Shown here in pieces: positions 19,229-29,041 of a stretch of 64,000 bases of DNA. Within the stretch, counting starts at the first letter, position 1. Each line of letters begins with the position of its first letter. The notes beneath the pieces were generated by a model, which was not told the origin of the DNA, searched no databases, and saw only the letters and a list, made by a program, of their open reading frames with translations. Source of the DNA: Arthrobacter sp. ATA002 (lineage in GTDB: Bacteria; Actinomycetota; Actinomycetes; Actinomycetales; Micrococcaceae); assembly GCF_026898095.1 (NCBI RefSeq), contig NZ_CP114015.1, positions 682,001-746,000 of the forward strand, in the 5' to 3' direction. The position numbers and the translations under genes are program-made.

Positions 19229-21031
19229 GTGACTGATTTCGCCGGTGTTCCCGATGCACCCCAGAGCTCCGACCTTCCCCTGCTCTCGGCTCTTGCCGCG
19301 GATTTGGCGGCGGCACGCTACACCGTAGACGGAGTGGCGGACTTCCTGGGGGAGTCCGCCGCAGCCGCACTGGGCCGGGACCAGCTGGTCCCGGCGTTGC
19401 TGCGCTGCCGGGACGAGGCGCGGCAGGACGCCCCGGCGCCGGTCTCCGTCCTGATCCGGTTATGGCTGGCCGGTGATGACCTCGACGCCGCGGCGCTGGA
19501 CGGCGCGCTGCCCCGGACCGGCACACGGAGCCTGCTTGCGCTGGGGCTGCTCGAACCGGTGCCGGAGGCAGCGGGAGATGACCGGCGCGGCGGCCCCGCC
19601 GGACTCTACCGTGCCGCGGTTGACCTTCGCCCCTATGAGATTGCCGGTGCTGCCGACGGTGATGCGGGCAGCGCAGGTTCCGGCAGGGACGACAGCGCCG
19701 GCACCGGACTCTGGGTGGCCAGTGACCTGGGCGCACACCAGCGTCCCGGCGTGCTGCGCCATGACCACGTGCTGGGAATCGGGCAGGCCTCCCTGAGCCT
19801 GGCCCAGCTGACCGTGCGCCGCAGCGTGGACCGGGCGCTGGACCTGGGCGCCGGCTGCGGCATCCAGGCCTTCCACCTGCTCGGGCACGCCCGGCACGTC
19901 ACCGCGACGGACATCTCCGAACGGGCGCTCGCCTTCACCCGCTTCAATCTGCTGCTGAACGCCGGAGCGTTGGACCTGGACCCGCAGCGGCTGCAGGACC
20001 GGGTGTCGCTGCGGCTGGGCAGCCTGCTGGAACCGGTGGCCGGAGAGCAGTTTGACCTGGTGGTTTCCAACCCGCCCTTTGTGATTACACCCCGACGCAC
20101 CGGGGAGGTTTCCGAAGACCGCTTTACCTACCGCGACGGCGGCCTGGCCGGCGACGCGGTAGTCGAGACCCTGGTGCGGTCCCTGCAGGAGGTGCTGGTT
20201 CCGGGCGGCACCGCACAAATGCTGGGCAACTGGGAGATCCGGCGGGGAGGCGGGGAGGGCCAGGACGGCCGTGGGGACCGGCCGGCCGGAGGTGATGTTG
20301 CCGACACCGGGGCCCGGGGTACCGGCACCGGCACCGACATCGAGACCGGCACCCATCCCGGCACCGGCGCGCCCGGCGCTGCCGGGTGGTCCGCGCGCAT
20401 CGAATCCTGGCTTGCGCCGGAAACTGACGCATGGGTGATCCAGCGCGAAGTCCTGGAGCCGGCCGAATACGCCGAGATGTGGCTGCGGGATGCCGCCGAA
20501 AACCGGGACCGTGCCGAATACTTGGCGTCCTACGCAGCATACCTCGCGGATTTCGCGTCCCGCGGCGTGACCGCCATCGGGTTCGGATCCCTGTTCCTGC
20601 GCCGGCGCACCGCCCCGGAGGCGGCACCGCTGCGCCGCTTTGAAGAAATTACCCACCCGCTGGAACAGCCCGTGGGGCCGCACCTGGGCGCCGCCGTCGG
20701 GCGCTTCGACTGGCTGGCGGCGCGTCCTTCGCTGCTGGCCGAACACCTGGAGGTGGCCGACGACGTCACGGAGGAACGCCACGCGCGTCCCGGTGCGGAG
20801 CACCCGGGGGTAATTCTGCTGCGCCAGGGCGCGGGCCTGCGCCGGACCAACCTGATGAGCACCGAATTGACCGGGTTTGTGTCCGCCAGTGACGGCGAAC
20901 TGTCCGTGGGTCAAATTATCGGCGCCCTCGCGGCCCTGCTGGGGCGCCCGGACCCGGACTTTCCCCGGGACCTGGAGGCGGAGGTCCGCAACCTGGTGCT
21001 GGACGGATTCCTGGTCCCCGCGTCCCGCTAG
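19229..21031 (+). CDS. Class I SAM methyltransferase (small-domain, NPPF type)
   Basis: This 600-residue protein has a Rossmann methyltransferase core in the middle. The SAM motif is ALDLGAGCGIQAFHL (about residue 207) and the catalytic motif is SNPPFVI, typical of enzymes that methylate amide or amino nitrogens (RlmG/RsmC/PrmC-like). Long N- and C-terminal domains resemble those of uncharacterised actinobacterial DUF7059/DUF7782 proteins. An insertion rich in Gly, Thr and Asp (about residues 340-385) breaks the core and looks like a disordered, repeat-expanded loop. It starts at GTG 19229, 10 nt after the KstD-like stop, with only a close GGAG box, so the start is uncertain. The target is unknown. 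Confidence 0.78.
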   Translation: MTDFAGVPDAPQSSDLPLLSALAADLAAARYTVDGVADFLGESAAAALGRDQLVPALLRCRDEARQDAPAPVSVLIRLWLAGDDLDAAALDGALPRTGTRSLLALGLLEPVPEAAGDDRRGGPAGLYRAAVDLRPYEIAGAADGDAGSAGSGRDDSAGTGLWVASDLGAHQRPGVLRHDHVLGIGQASLSLAQLTVRRSVDRALDLGAGCGIQAFHLLGHARHVTATDISERALAFTRFNLLLNAGALDLDPQRLQDRVSLRLGSLLEPVAGEQFDLVVSNPPFVITPRRTGEVSEDRFTYRDGGLAGDAVVETLVRSLQEVLVPGGTAQMLGNWEIRRGGGEGQDGRGDRPAGGDVADTGARGTGTGTDIETGTHPGTGAPGAAGWSARIESWLAPETDAWVIQREVLEPAEYAEMWLRDAAENRDRAEYLASYAAYLADFASRGVTAIGFGSLFLRRRTAPEAAPLRRFEEITHPLEQPVGPHLGAAVGRFDWLAARPSLLAEHLEVADDVTEERHARPGAEHPGVILLRQGAGLRRTNLMSTELTGFVSASDGELSVGQIIGALAALLGRPDPDFPRDLEAEVRNLVLDGFLVPASR

Positions 21032-21190
21032 CACCCTTCGCTGTTTTGGCAGGGAGTCAGCAACTCCCATTCAATGCAGTTACCCTAGTGCTGGGGCATC
21101 CCGCATACTGTCTGAGGATGAACCGGGCCAGGCACCAGAGCCCGGACCAGCCCCTTACCCTTTGAATCACCTTTGTTACGTAGGAGAACA

Positions 21191-23920
21191 GTGCCAGTTA
21201 AGGCGACGGACAAGAAGACCGGCAAGAAGTTAGTCATTGTCGAGTCTCCCGCCAAGGGCAAGACCATTGCCGGCTATTTGGGCGAGGGTTTCGAGGTGAC
21301 GGCGTCCATGGGTCACATCCGTGACCTTCCGCAGCCCTCCGACCTGCCGGCCGAGCTGAAGAAGACCGCCGTCGGCAAGTTCGCTGTGGATCTCGACAAC
21401 GACTTCGAGCCCTACTACGTGGTGTCCCCGGACAAGAAGAAGAAGGTGGCCGAGCTCAAGGCTGCCCTCAAGGACGCCGATGAACTCTACCTCGCAACTG
21501 ACGGTGACCGTGAGGGCGAAGCGATTGCCTGGCACCTGCTCCAGGTGCTCAAGCCCAAGGTTCCGGTGCACCGCCTGACCTTCCCCGAAATCACCAAGGA
21601 AGCGATCCAGCGCGCGCTGCTGGAGATGCGCGACGTCGATGTTGCCATGGTTGATGCGCAGGAAACCCGGCGTATCCTGGACCGCCTGTACGGGTACGAG
21701 ATTTCCCCGGTGCTCTGGCGCAAGGTGGCCCGCGGCCTGTCCGCCGGCCGCGTGCAGTCCGTCGCCACCCGCCTGGTCGTGGAGCGTGAACGCGAACGCA
21801 TGGCCTTCCGCCCCGCCTCCTACTGGGATCTGCTGGGAACCTTCGCCACCGGCGCTGCCGAGTCCTTCAAAGCCAAGCTGGTGTCCGTGGACGGCTCCCG
21901 CGTGGCCACCGGCAAGGACTTCAGCGACCTGGGCCAGCTCAAGGCCAAATCAGTGACCCACCTGGATGAAGCAGCGGCCACCTCGCTGGCCGCGAACCTG
22001 GAATCGTCCTCGTTCACCGTCCGCTCGGTCGACACCAAGCCGTACACCCGCCGTCCGGCGGCTCCGTTCACCACTTCCACCCTGCAGCAGGAAGCGGCCC
22101 GCAAGCTGCGCTACTCCTCCAAGGTGACCATGCAGGTGGCCCAGCGGCTGTATGAAAACGGCTACATCACGTATATGCGTACCGATTCGCCGGCGTTGTC
22201 GGACCAGGCGATCAACGCCGCCCGACGGCAGGCCTCGGAGCTGTACGGTCCCGAATACGTACCCGAAGCCCGCCGGGTGTACAAGGGCAAGTCCAAGAAT
22301 GCGCAGGAAGCCCACGAGGCCATCCGCCCCGCCGGTGACTCCTTCCGCACCCCGGCGCAGGTGGCGTCGTCGCTGCGGGGTGACGAATTCAAGCTCTACG
22401 AACTGATCTGGAAGCGCACCGTCGCTTCGCAGATGGCCGACGCCAAGGGCTCGACGGCGTCCGTCCGCCTGGGCGCCGTGGCCTCCGACGGCCGCAACGC
22501 CGAGTTCTCGGCCTCCGGCACCGTCATTACGTTCCGCGGCTTCATGGCCGCTTACGAAGAGGGCCGCGACGCCGCCCGCGACGACGACGAGGGCACCGAC
22601 GGCGCACGCCTGCCCGTCCTCAAAGCAGACGACGTGCTCACGGCCGCCGAGCTGAACGCCGTCGGGCACGAGACGTCCCCGCCGCCGCGCTACACCGAGG
22701 CGTCTCTGGTCAAGGTGCTCGAAGAGCTCGGCATCGGCCGTCCGTCGACGTACGCGGCCACCATCTCCACCATCATGGACCGCGGCTACGTCACCAACCG
22801 TGGCCAGGCACTGGTGCCGAGCTGGATTGCGTTCTCCGTGGTTCGCCTGCTCGAAGAGCACTTCACGGACTACGTGGACTACGACTTCACCGCCGAGCTG
22901 GAAGAGGACCTGGACCGCATTTCCCGCGGCGAGGCCGGCCGCGTGGAGTGGCTGAACCAGTTCTATTACGGCGACCGCGTGGACACCGGACTGCACACGA
23001 TCGTGAACGACCTCGGTGAGATCGATGCCAAGGCGATCAACTCGATTGAAATTGCGCCCGGCATCCTGCTGCGCGTGGGCAAGTTCGGTCCGTATCTGGA
23101 ACGCCCGCTGCCCGCGGACGCCCCGGAAGGCACCGAGCCCGAACGGGCCAACGTTCCCGAGGACCTGGCCCCGGATGAGCTGACCGCCGAAAAGGCGGTC
23201 GAACTGATGGAAACGGCCGGGCCCGAGGAACGCGTACTGGGGGAGGACCCCGAGACCGGACGCACCATCGTGGCCCGCAACGGCCGCTACGGTCCGTATG
23301 TGATCGAGCTGATTCCGGAGCCCACCGAAGAGGAGCTGGCCAAGCAGCCGGTCGAGTACTACAAGAACGGCAAGCCCAAGCCCCCGAAGAAGCCCGTGAA
23401 GGTCAAGCCGCGCACCGGGTCGCTGTTCAAGTCCATGAGCGTGGACACCGTCACGCTCGAGGAAGCGCTGAAGCTGATGAAGCTCCCGCGCGTCCTGGGC
23501 GCCGACGCCGAGGGCACCGAAATCACCGTGCAGAACGGCCGCTTCGGTCCGTATCTGAAGAAGGGCACCGACTCGCGGTCGATCGGTTCGGAAGAGGAAA
23601 TTTTCACCATCACGCTGGAGCAGGCGCTGGAAATCTACTCGCAGCCCAAGCAGCGCGGCGGCCGGCAGGCCGCGGCTCCGCTGGCCGAGTTCGGCACCGA
23701 TCCGGTGTCCGAGAAGCCCATCGTGGTCAAGGACGGCCGGTTCGGTCCGTACATCACCGACGGCATCACCAACATCACGGTGCCCCGGTCCACGGCGATC
23801 GAGGAACTGACCCGCGAACAGGCCATCGACCTGTTGGCGGAGAAGCGCGAAAAGGGCCCGGCCAAAAAGCCGGCCGCCCGCAAGCCCGCAGCGCGCAAGC
23901 GTGCACCGGCGAAGAAATAG
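21191..23920 (+). CDS. topA: DNA topoisomerase I
   Basis: This type IA topoisomerase relaxes negative supercoils. The 909-residue protein starts at GTG 21191 behind TAGGAGAACA; an in-frame TTG at 21173 lies within the leader. It shows the Toprim motifs KLVIVESPAKGKT (13-25) and ATDGDREGEA (about 103), and the active-site Tyr about residue 328 in GYITYMRTDS. The C-terminal part has several NGRFGPY-type repeats and ends in a Lys/Ala/Pro-rich tail, both typical of actinobacterial TopA. The gene is intact and stands alone, with a short hairpin-like repeat at 21052-21068 upstream. Confidence 0.97.
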   Translation: MPVKATDKKTGKKLVIVESPAKGKTIAGYLGEGFEVTASMGHIRDLPQPSDLPAELKKTAVGKFAVDLDNDFEPYYVVSPDKKKKVAELKAALKDADELYLATDGDREGEAIAWHLLQVLKPKVPVHRLTFPEITKEAIQRALLEMRDVDVAMVDAQETRRILDRLYGYEISPVLWRKVARGLSAGRVQSVATRLVVERERERMAFRPASYWDLLGTFATGAAESFKAKLVSVDGSRVATGKDFSDLGQLKAKSVTHLDEAAATSLAANLESSSFTVRSVDTKPYTRRPAAPFTTSTLQQEAARKLRYSSKVTMQVAQRLYENGYITYMRTDSPALSDQAINAARRQASELYGPEYVPEARRVYKGKSKNAQEAHEAIRPAGDSFRTPAQVASSLRGDEFKLYELIWKRTVASQMADAKGSTASVRLGAVASDGRNAEFSASGTVITFRGFMAAYEEGRDAARDDDEGTDGARLPVLKADDVLTAAELNAVGHETSPPPRYTEASLVKVLEELGIGRPSTYAATISTIMDRGYVTNRGQALVPSWIAFSVVRLLEEHFTDYVDYDFTAELEEDLDRISRGEAGRVEWLNQFYYGDRVDTGLHTIVNDLGEIDAKAINSIEIAPGILLRVGKFGPYLERPLPADAPEGTEPERANVPEDLAPDELTAEKAVELMETAGPEERVLGEDPETGRTIVARNGRYGPYVIELIPEPTEEELAKQPVEYYKNGKPKPPKKPVKVKPRTGSLFKSMSVDTVTLEEALKLMKLPRVLGADAEGTEITVQNGRFGPYLKKGTDSRSIGSEEEIFTITLEQALEIYSQPKQRGGRQAAAPLAEFGTDPVSEKPIVVKDGRFGPYITDGITNITVPRSTAIEELTREQAIDLLAEKREKGPAKKPAARKPAARKRAPAKK

Positions 23921-24008
23921 GCCGCAGCCTGGCCCCGGTTATGCCTCTGCCCGTCCGGCTCCGGCCGCCGCGTCCTGAAGCCGGGGTCCGGCGCGGGATA
24001 ATGGTGTC

Positions 24009-25037
24009 ATGCGTTTAGGCGTCCTCGACATCGGATCCAATACCGTCCACCTCCTGCTGGTGGACGCCCATCCGGGTGCCCGGCCGGTGGCGTTTGCCTC
24101 CCATAAGCGGCCGCTGTCGCTGATCGCCTATTTGGGCGACGACGGCGCCATCACCGAAGCGGGGCAGCGCGAACTCATCGAGTTCGTGGCCGAGGCCGGG
24201 GAGTTTGCACGGCGCCACCGCGCCCAGGACCTGCTGGCCTTCTGTACGTCGGCTATTCGGGAAGCGGCCAACGGCGGGGCGGTCCTGGCCCGGGTGGAAG
24301 CCGAAACGACGGTCCGGCTGCGGGAACTGAGCGGCTCCGACGAGGCGTCGCTGACGTTCCTCGCCGCCCGCCGCTGGTACGGCTGGGGAGCCGGCACACT
24401 GCTGGACCTGGATATTGGCGGCGGATCCTTCGAGCTGGCGCAGGGCGCCGACGAGCTGCCCGAAACAGCCCTGTCCCTGCCGCTGGGAGCCGGCCGGCTC
24501 ACCCGCGACTGGCTCGCCGGCGACCCGCCCACGGCCAAGAGCATCAAGAAACTGCGCAAGCACATCCGGGCTTCCGTCCGGGAGGCAGCCGCGGTCTTCG
24601 AAGGCTCCGGCCGTCCGGATCTCGCCGTCGGCACGTCCAAGACGTTCCGGTCGCTGGCCCGCATCGCCGGGGCCGCGCCGTCGGCCGCCGGCCCGTACGT
24701 CCGCCGCCGGCTGCTGCGCACCGACCTGGGCCTGTGGACCAAGCGGCTGGAAACCATGAGCATCGATGACCGCAGCAACCTCGGCGGCGTGTCGCTCGTC
24801 CGCGCACCGCAGGTGCTGGCCGGAGCCATGACGGCTCATGCGGCCATGGAAGCCTTCGATCTGCACGAACTCGACATTTGTCCCTGGGCGCTGCGCGAGG
24901 GTTTGATCCTGCAGCGGTTCGACACCCTGCGCTTCGAATCCGATGGGCCGCTGCCGGACAGCCCCCTGCCGGAAATTTCGCTTGAGCCGGCGACGGCCGC
25001 CTCGCCCGGCACCTTCTACGGAAAGTCAGTTGAATGA
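24009..25037 (+). CDS. Ppx/GppA family exopolyphosphatase
   Basis: It hydrolyses polyphosphate or the gamma/5' phosphate of pppGpp. This 342-residue member of the actin-like ASKHA fold has the phosphate-1 motif VLDIGSNTVHLLLVD at the N-terminus and the second phosphate loop DLDIGGGSFELAQG (about residue 137). It lacks the C-terminal HD-type extension found in long Ppx proteins, as usual for the short actinobacterial form. Its stop overlaps the start of the next gene (ATGA), which implies coupling. Confidence 0.9.
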   Translation: MRLGVLDIGSNTVHLLLVDAHPGARPVAFASHKRPLSLIAYLGDDGAITEAGQRELIEFVAEAGEFARRHRAQDLLAFCTSAIREAANGGAVLARVEAETTVRLRELSGSDEASLTFLAARRWYGWGAGTLLDLDIGGGSFELAQGADELPETALSLPLGAGRLTRDWLAGDPPTAKSIKKLRKHIRASVREAAAVFEGSGRPDLAVGTSKTFRSLARIAGAAPSAAGPYVRRRLLRTDLGLWTKRLETMSIDDRSNLGGVSLVRAPQVLAGAMTAHAAMEAFDLHELDICPWALREGLILQRFDTLRFESDGPLPDSPLPEISLEPATAASPGTFYGKSVE

Positions 25038-25864
25038 CCATTTCATCCCGAATTTCCCGCACCGAGAACAACAGCACGCCGTTTATTCCGGTGGCCCTGT
25101 CCAGTGCCTCCGTTTACCCGCTGAGCGTTCACGACACTTTCGCCGTAGCCCACGACCTCGGGTACGACGGCGTCGAGGTCATGGTCACGGGCAATAACGA
25201 CAGCCAGAGCCCGCAGACCCTGAATGCGCTCAGCGAGCGGTATTCGCAGCCGATCATGGCGATCCACGCACCCACCCTGCTGCTGACCCAGCAGGTGTGG
25301 GGCAAGGCCTGGACCAAGATCGAACTCTCCGCGGCCATGGCTGCCGAGGTGGGCGCCAAGACGGTGGTGGCCCATCCGCCGTTCCGCTGGCAGTCCGGAT
25401 ACGCCGAGAACTTCGCCGAGGGCGTGCGGCGCATCTCCGAGCAGTACGGGGTGACCATTGCCGTGGAAAACATGTACCCGTGGCGGGTGCGCGGACGCGA
25501 AGCCAAGGCCTACCTGCCACACTGGAACCCGGTTACTGAGCCCTACGAGCATGTGACGTGGGACTTCTCGCACGCCGCCATCGCCGGCATGGACTCCTAC
25601 GAGGAGCTGCAGAAGCTGGGCAGCCGCCTGCACCATGTGCACCTGACCGACGGCACTCCCAACGGGCGCGACGAGCACATGCTGCCCGGGGAAGGGACCC
25701 AGCGCTGCGCCGAGGCGCTGCAGTACCTGGCCGAAACGGGGTATGCGGGCGTGGTCGCCATCGAAGTGAGCACCCGCAAGGTCAAGGGCGCCGGAGAGCG
25801 GGAGGACCAGTTGAAGCAGACCCTGGACTTCACCCGCATGAATTTGGGCCAAATCTCCGAATAG
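25034..25864 (+). CDS. Sugar phosphate isomerase/epimerase (TIM barrel)
   Basis: This 276-residue protein has the xylose-isomerase-like / AP endonuclease 2 barrel fold. Metal-ligand positions typical of the fold can be seen in GYDGVEVMV, AHPPFRW, IAVENMYPW, TWDFSHAAI and HHVHLTDGTPNGRDEHMLPGEG. It starts at ATG 25034 overlapping the ppx stop. The substrate cannot be told from sequence. It is conserved next to ppx and proC in related actinobacteria as far as I recall, which suggests a housekeeping role. Confidence 0.85.
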   Translation: MTISSRISRTENNSTPFIPVALSSASVYPLSVHDTFAVAHDLGYDGVEVMVTGNNDSQSPQTLNALSERYSQPIMAIHAPTLLLTQQVWGKAWTKIELSAAMAAEVGAKTVVAHPPFRWQSGYAENFAEGVRRISEQYGVTIAVENMYPWRVRGREAKAYLPHWNPVTEPYEHVTWDFSHAAIAGMDSYEELQKLGSRLHHVHLTDGTPNGRDEHMLPGEGTQRCAEALQYLAETGYAGVVAIEVSTRKVKGAGEREDQLKQTLDFTRMNLGQISE

Positions 25865-25951
25865 CGGCGCCGCGGGCCGGCAGGTCCAGTCCCTGACCGG
25901 TTCCGGGCCTCCGATACGGGAGCGCAGTGCGTGCCGTGACAGAATCGGGGC

Positions 25952-26803
25952 ATGGATACCGGAACTATGCATCTGACCTTTTTGGGCTGCGGCTCAATGA
26001 ATGAAGCCATTCTCGGCGGCATCCTCGCCGGCGGAATGCCGGCGGACCGGGTGAGCGCCACGGTGCGGCGGCCTGAGCGGGCCGAAGAGCTGCGGGAGCG
26101 CTACGCCGGCCTCACCGTGCTGGCCGGAAACGAGGATCCCGAAGCCAACCGCACTGCGGCAGCCGCTGCCGACGTCGTCGTCGTCGGGGTTAAGCCCGTG
26201 GGCGTTGCCGCCCTGCTGGCGGAGATCGCTCCCGTACTGCATCCGGGGACCGTGGTCGTCAGCGTCGCTGCCGCCGTCTCACTTGAGCTGCTGGAAGGCG
26301 GGCTCCCCGACGGGCAGCCGGTCATCCGTTCCATGCCCAACACGCCGTCCCGGGTGGGCCGCGGCGTCGTTTCACTGTCCGCGGGAACCCATGCCACGGA
26401 TGCAACCATGGCGCTGGCCGCCGAACTGTTGTCCGCGACCGGCCGGGTGGTCCAGGTTCCGGAAGAACAGGTCGACGCCGTGTCCGCAGTGAGCGGCTCC
26501 GGTCCGGCCTATGCCTTCTACCTGGCCGAGGCCATGGCCCGCGCCGGCGAAGAGCTGGGCCTGGATCCTGACCTTGCGGCCGTGCTCGCCCGCGACACCG
26601 TCGCCGGGGCCGGCTACATGCTGGCGGAACCCGGCGCCGACGCCGGAGCGCTGCGCCGTGCGGTCACCAGCCCCAACGGCACCACCGAAGCCGCCATCCG
26701 CAGCTTCGACGAGCAGGACCTGCCCGGCGTCGTCGCCCGCGGAGCGCGTGCCGCAGCCGAGCGTGCCGCGGCGATCACCGCGGAGCTTTCGGGTCCGAAG
26801 TAG
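25952..26803 (+). CDS. proC: Pyrroline-5-carboxylate reductase
   Basis: It makes proline from pyrroline-5-carboxylate with NAD(P)H. The 283-residue protein has the dinucleotide motif FLGCGSMNEAI near the N-terminus, the block VIRSMPNTPSRVG, and the C-terminal P5CR signature AVSGSGPAYAFYLAEA followed by SPNGTTEAAI. It starts at ATG 25952, though a second ATG 15 nt downstream (MHLTFLG) is possible. It ends facing the TrkA-type gene, with about 30 nt between the stops. Confidence 0.95.
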   Translation: MDTGTMHLTFLGCGSMNEAILGGILAGGMPADRVSATVRRPERAEELRERYAGLTVLAGNEDPEANRTAAAAADVVVVGVKPVGVAALLAEIAPVLHPGTVVVSVAAAVSLELLEGGLPDGQPVIRSMPNTPSRVGRGVVSLSAGTHATDATMALAAELLSATGRVVQVPEEQVDAVSAVSGSGPAYAFYLAEAMARAGEELGLDPDLAAVLARDTVAGAGYMLAEPGADAGALRRAVTSPNGTTEAAIRSFDEQDLPGVVARGARAAAERAAAITAELSGPK

Positions 26804-26833
26804 CACCTTCCGGCGGGGCTGCGGCCGGCGGGG

Positions 26834-27502
26834 CTACGGCCGGGCGGCGAAGCGCTCGAGCAGGTCCACGTGTCCGGAAACAATGAGCATGTCGCGGGAC
26901 GAGACCCTGGTGTCCGCACGGGCATAGGTGAAGTCCTCGCCCGGGGACTTTACCCCCACCACCGTCACGCCGTATTTGGAGCGCACATTGGATTCGCCCA
27001 GTGTGAAACCCTGTGTTTCACGCGGCGGATACATCTTCACGATGGCGAAGTCGTCGTCGAACTCGATGAAGTCGAGCATGCGGCCGCCGACCAGGTGGGC
27101 TGCGCGCCGCCCGGCGTCGGCTTCCGGATAGATCACGTGGTTCGCACCGATCCGGGTCAGGATCTTGCCGTGCGCTGAGGTGATTGCCTTGACCCAGAGG
27201 TGCTCGATCCCCAGGTCCACCAGGTTCACGGTGATCAGGACACTGGATTCGATCGACGTGCCCACGCCGACGACGGCGGCGGAGAAGTCCTGCGCGCCCA
27301 GCTGTTTGAGGGCATCGATGTTGGTGGCATCGGCCTGCACCACATGGGTAAGGAGGGTGGACGCTTTCTGGACCAGGTTCGGATCCCGCTCGATGGCCAG
27401 CACCTCGCGGCCCTGTTTAACCAGCTGTTCGGCGGTGGCGGAGCCAAAGCGTCCCAGCCCGATCACCAGGACGGGGGCATTGTGGGCTGGTCTGTCAGCC
27501 AA
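26834..27502 (-). CDS. K+ uptake regulatory subunit (TrkA/KtrA, RCK domain)
   Basis: This is the cytosolic gating subunit of a Trk/Ktr potassium transporter. The 222-residue protein has an N-terminal nucleotide-binding RCK domain (PVLVIGLGRFGSATAEQL, then ERDPNLVQ) and a C-terminal TrkA_C domain. The single RCK unit makes it KtrA-like. It starts at TTG 27502 inside the end of the channel gene (8-bp overlap), so the two are translationally coupled. Confidence 0.92.
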   Translation of the reverse strand: MADRPAHNAPVLVIGLGRFGSATAEQLVKQGREVLAIERDPNLVQKASTLLTHVVQADATNIDALKQLGAQDFSAAVVGVGTSIESSVLITVNLVDLGIEHLWVKAITSAHGKILTRIGANHVIYPEADAGRRAAHLVGGRMLDFIEFDDDFAIVKMYPPRETQGFTLGESNVRSKYGVTVVGVKSPGEDFTYARADTRVSSRDMLIVSGHVDLLERFAARP

Positions 27503-28902
27503 TGATGGGCCTCTCTTCGGGGAAGTGGTACAGCGTGTTGCGCTGGCGGGTGGCCAGGGCCGCAGCCAGGGTGATGGTACCCACCCGGCCGGCGAACATC
27601 AGGGCCGAGAGCACGTACTTGCCTGCCGGCGGCAGTTCTTCACTCAGTCCTATACTCAGCCCCACGGTGGCAAAGGCGGAAATCACCTCGAAAAGCACCG
27701 GTTCCAGCGTTTCTTCCGTGATGGCCAGCAGAGCCACCGTGGACACGGCGACCAGGGTGGCGCCCAGGACGACCACCGAAATGGCCACCCGCATCGCCCC
27801 GAAGGCTATGGTCCGGCCAAACGCCCGGACATCCGAGTCTCCCCGGGCTTCCGCCACGATGGCCAGGAAAATCACGGCAAGGGTGGTGACCTTTATGCCG
27901 CCGGCCGTGGACGCCGAACCGCCGCCGGCAAACATGAGCATGTCAGTGATGACCAGCGTGCTGGAGTCCAGATCGGACATGTCCACGAGGTTGAAGCCGC
28001 CGGAACGGGTCATGACGGACGCGAATACTGAGTGCAGGATCCGGTCGCCCACGCTCATTTCGCCGATGGTTTTCGTGTTGAACCATTCGAAGGCGCCCAG
28101 AGGATGCTGCCGCCGACCAGCAGGATGGTCGTCACCAGCAGGGTGAGCTTGGTGTGCAGGTTCCACCTGCGGACGCGGAGCCGGCTCTGCAGCAGGACCA
28201 TGATGACCGGGAAGCCGAGACTGCCGACGAAGACCCCCACCATCAGGGGCACCAGGATCCACAGGTCCTCGTCATAGGGAACCAGGCCGTCGGAGTGCGG
28301 GGTGAAGCCGGCGTTGTTGAACGCGGAGACGGCGTAAAACACCGCATGCCAGAGGGCCTGTCCGGGGGACTCGCCCAGAATGATGAACCGCGGGGCCATG
28401 ACCAGTGCCAAAATGAGTTCGATGACGACCGTGGTGGTAACCACGATGCGCAGCAGGGAACCAACTTCTCCCAGCCGGCCCGTGTTCATGCCTTCCTGGG
28501 CGATCAGCTTGCCGCGCACGCCAAGCCGCCGGTTCACGGCCAGCGCCAGCAGCGATGCCATGGTGAGGATGCCCAGGCCGCCCACCTGGATGGCGATCAG
28601 GATCAGGACCTGGCCGAAGCCGGACCAGTGGGTGGCCGTGGAAACAACTGTCAGTCCGGTGACGCAAACGGCGGAAACCGCGGTGAAAAAGGCGTCGTAG
28701 AGGGAGTGGCCTGGCCGCTGCTGGCCGAAGCCGGCAGCGAAAGCAGGGCCGTGAACAGTAGGATGACCAACGCGAACACAATGAGTGCCAGCCGTGCGGG
28801 TGAGCTCGCGGCCAGGGAATCCACGAAGTCGCGCAGCGCGGAGAATACGGATGAGGGGCGAAGCTGCCGCAGCTGCAGCCGGGGCTGCGGGTTGGTTGCC
28901 AT
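27495..28902 (-). CDS. K+ uptake channel subunit (TrkH/KtrB), two frame breaks
   Basis: This is the membrane pore subunit for potassium uptake, about 469 residues after repair. Recognisable parts are the selectivity-filter-like segments SAVCVTGLTVV, AFNNAGFTPHSD, TRSGGFN and AFATVGLSIGL. The frame breaks at CC 28710-28711 and CCC 28096-28098. One base at each gives SSGQGHSLYDAFFTAVS and LWGAFEWFNTKTIG. The start ATG 28902 (MATNPQPRLQL) is preceded by AAGGAAC. The gene is divergent from the AcuC-type gene and coupled to the regulatory subunit that follows. Confidence 0.88.
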
Positions 28903-29041
28903 ATTCGTGCTTGTTCCTTGGTTCCAAGTGGGCGCGGTGCTCTGCACAGTAGTAAATCATCGATGCGGTTCGCCGCGGCGCTCCGACAGGGTGCCGCACC
29001 TCAATCTCCCAGTATTGCGCACATCGCGTAGCCTGTTCAGC

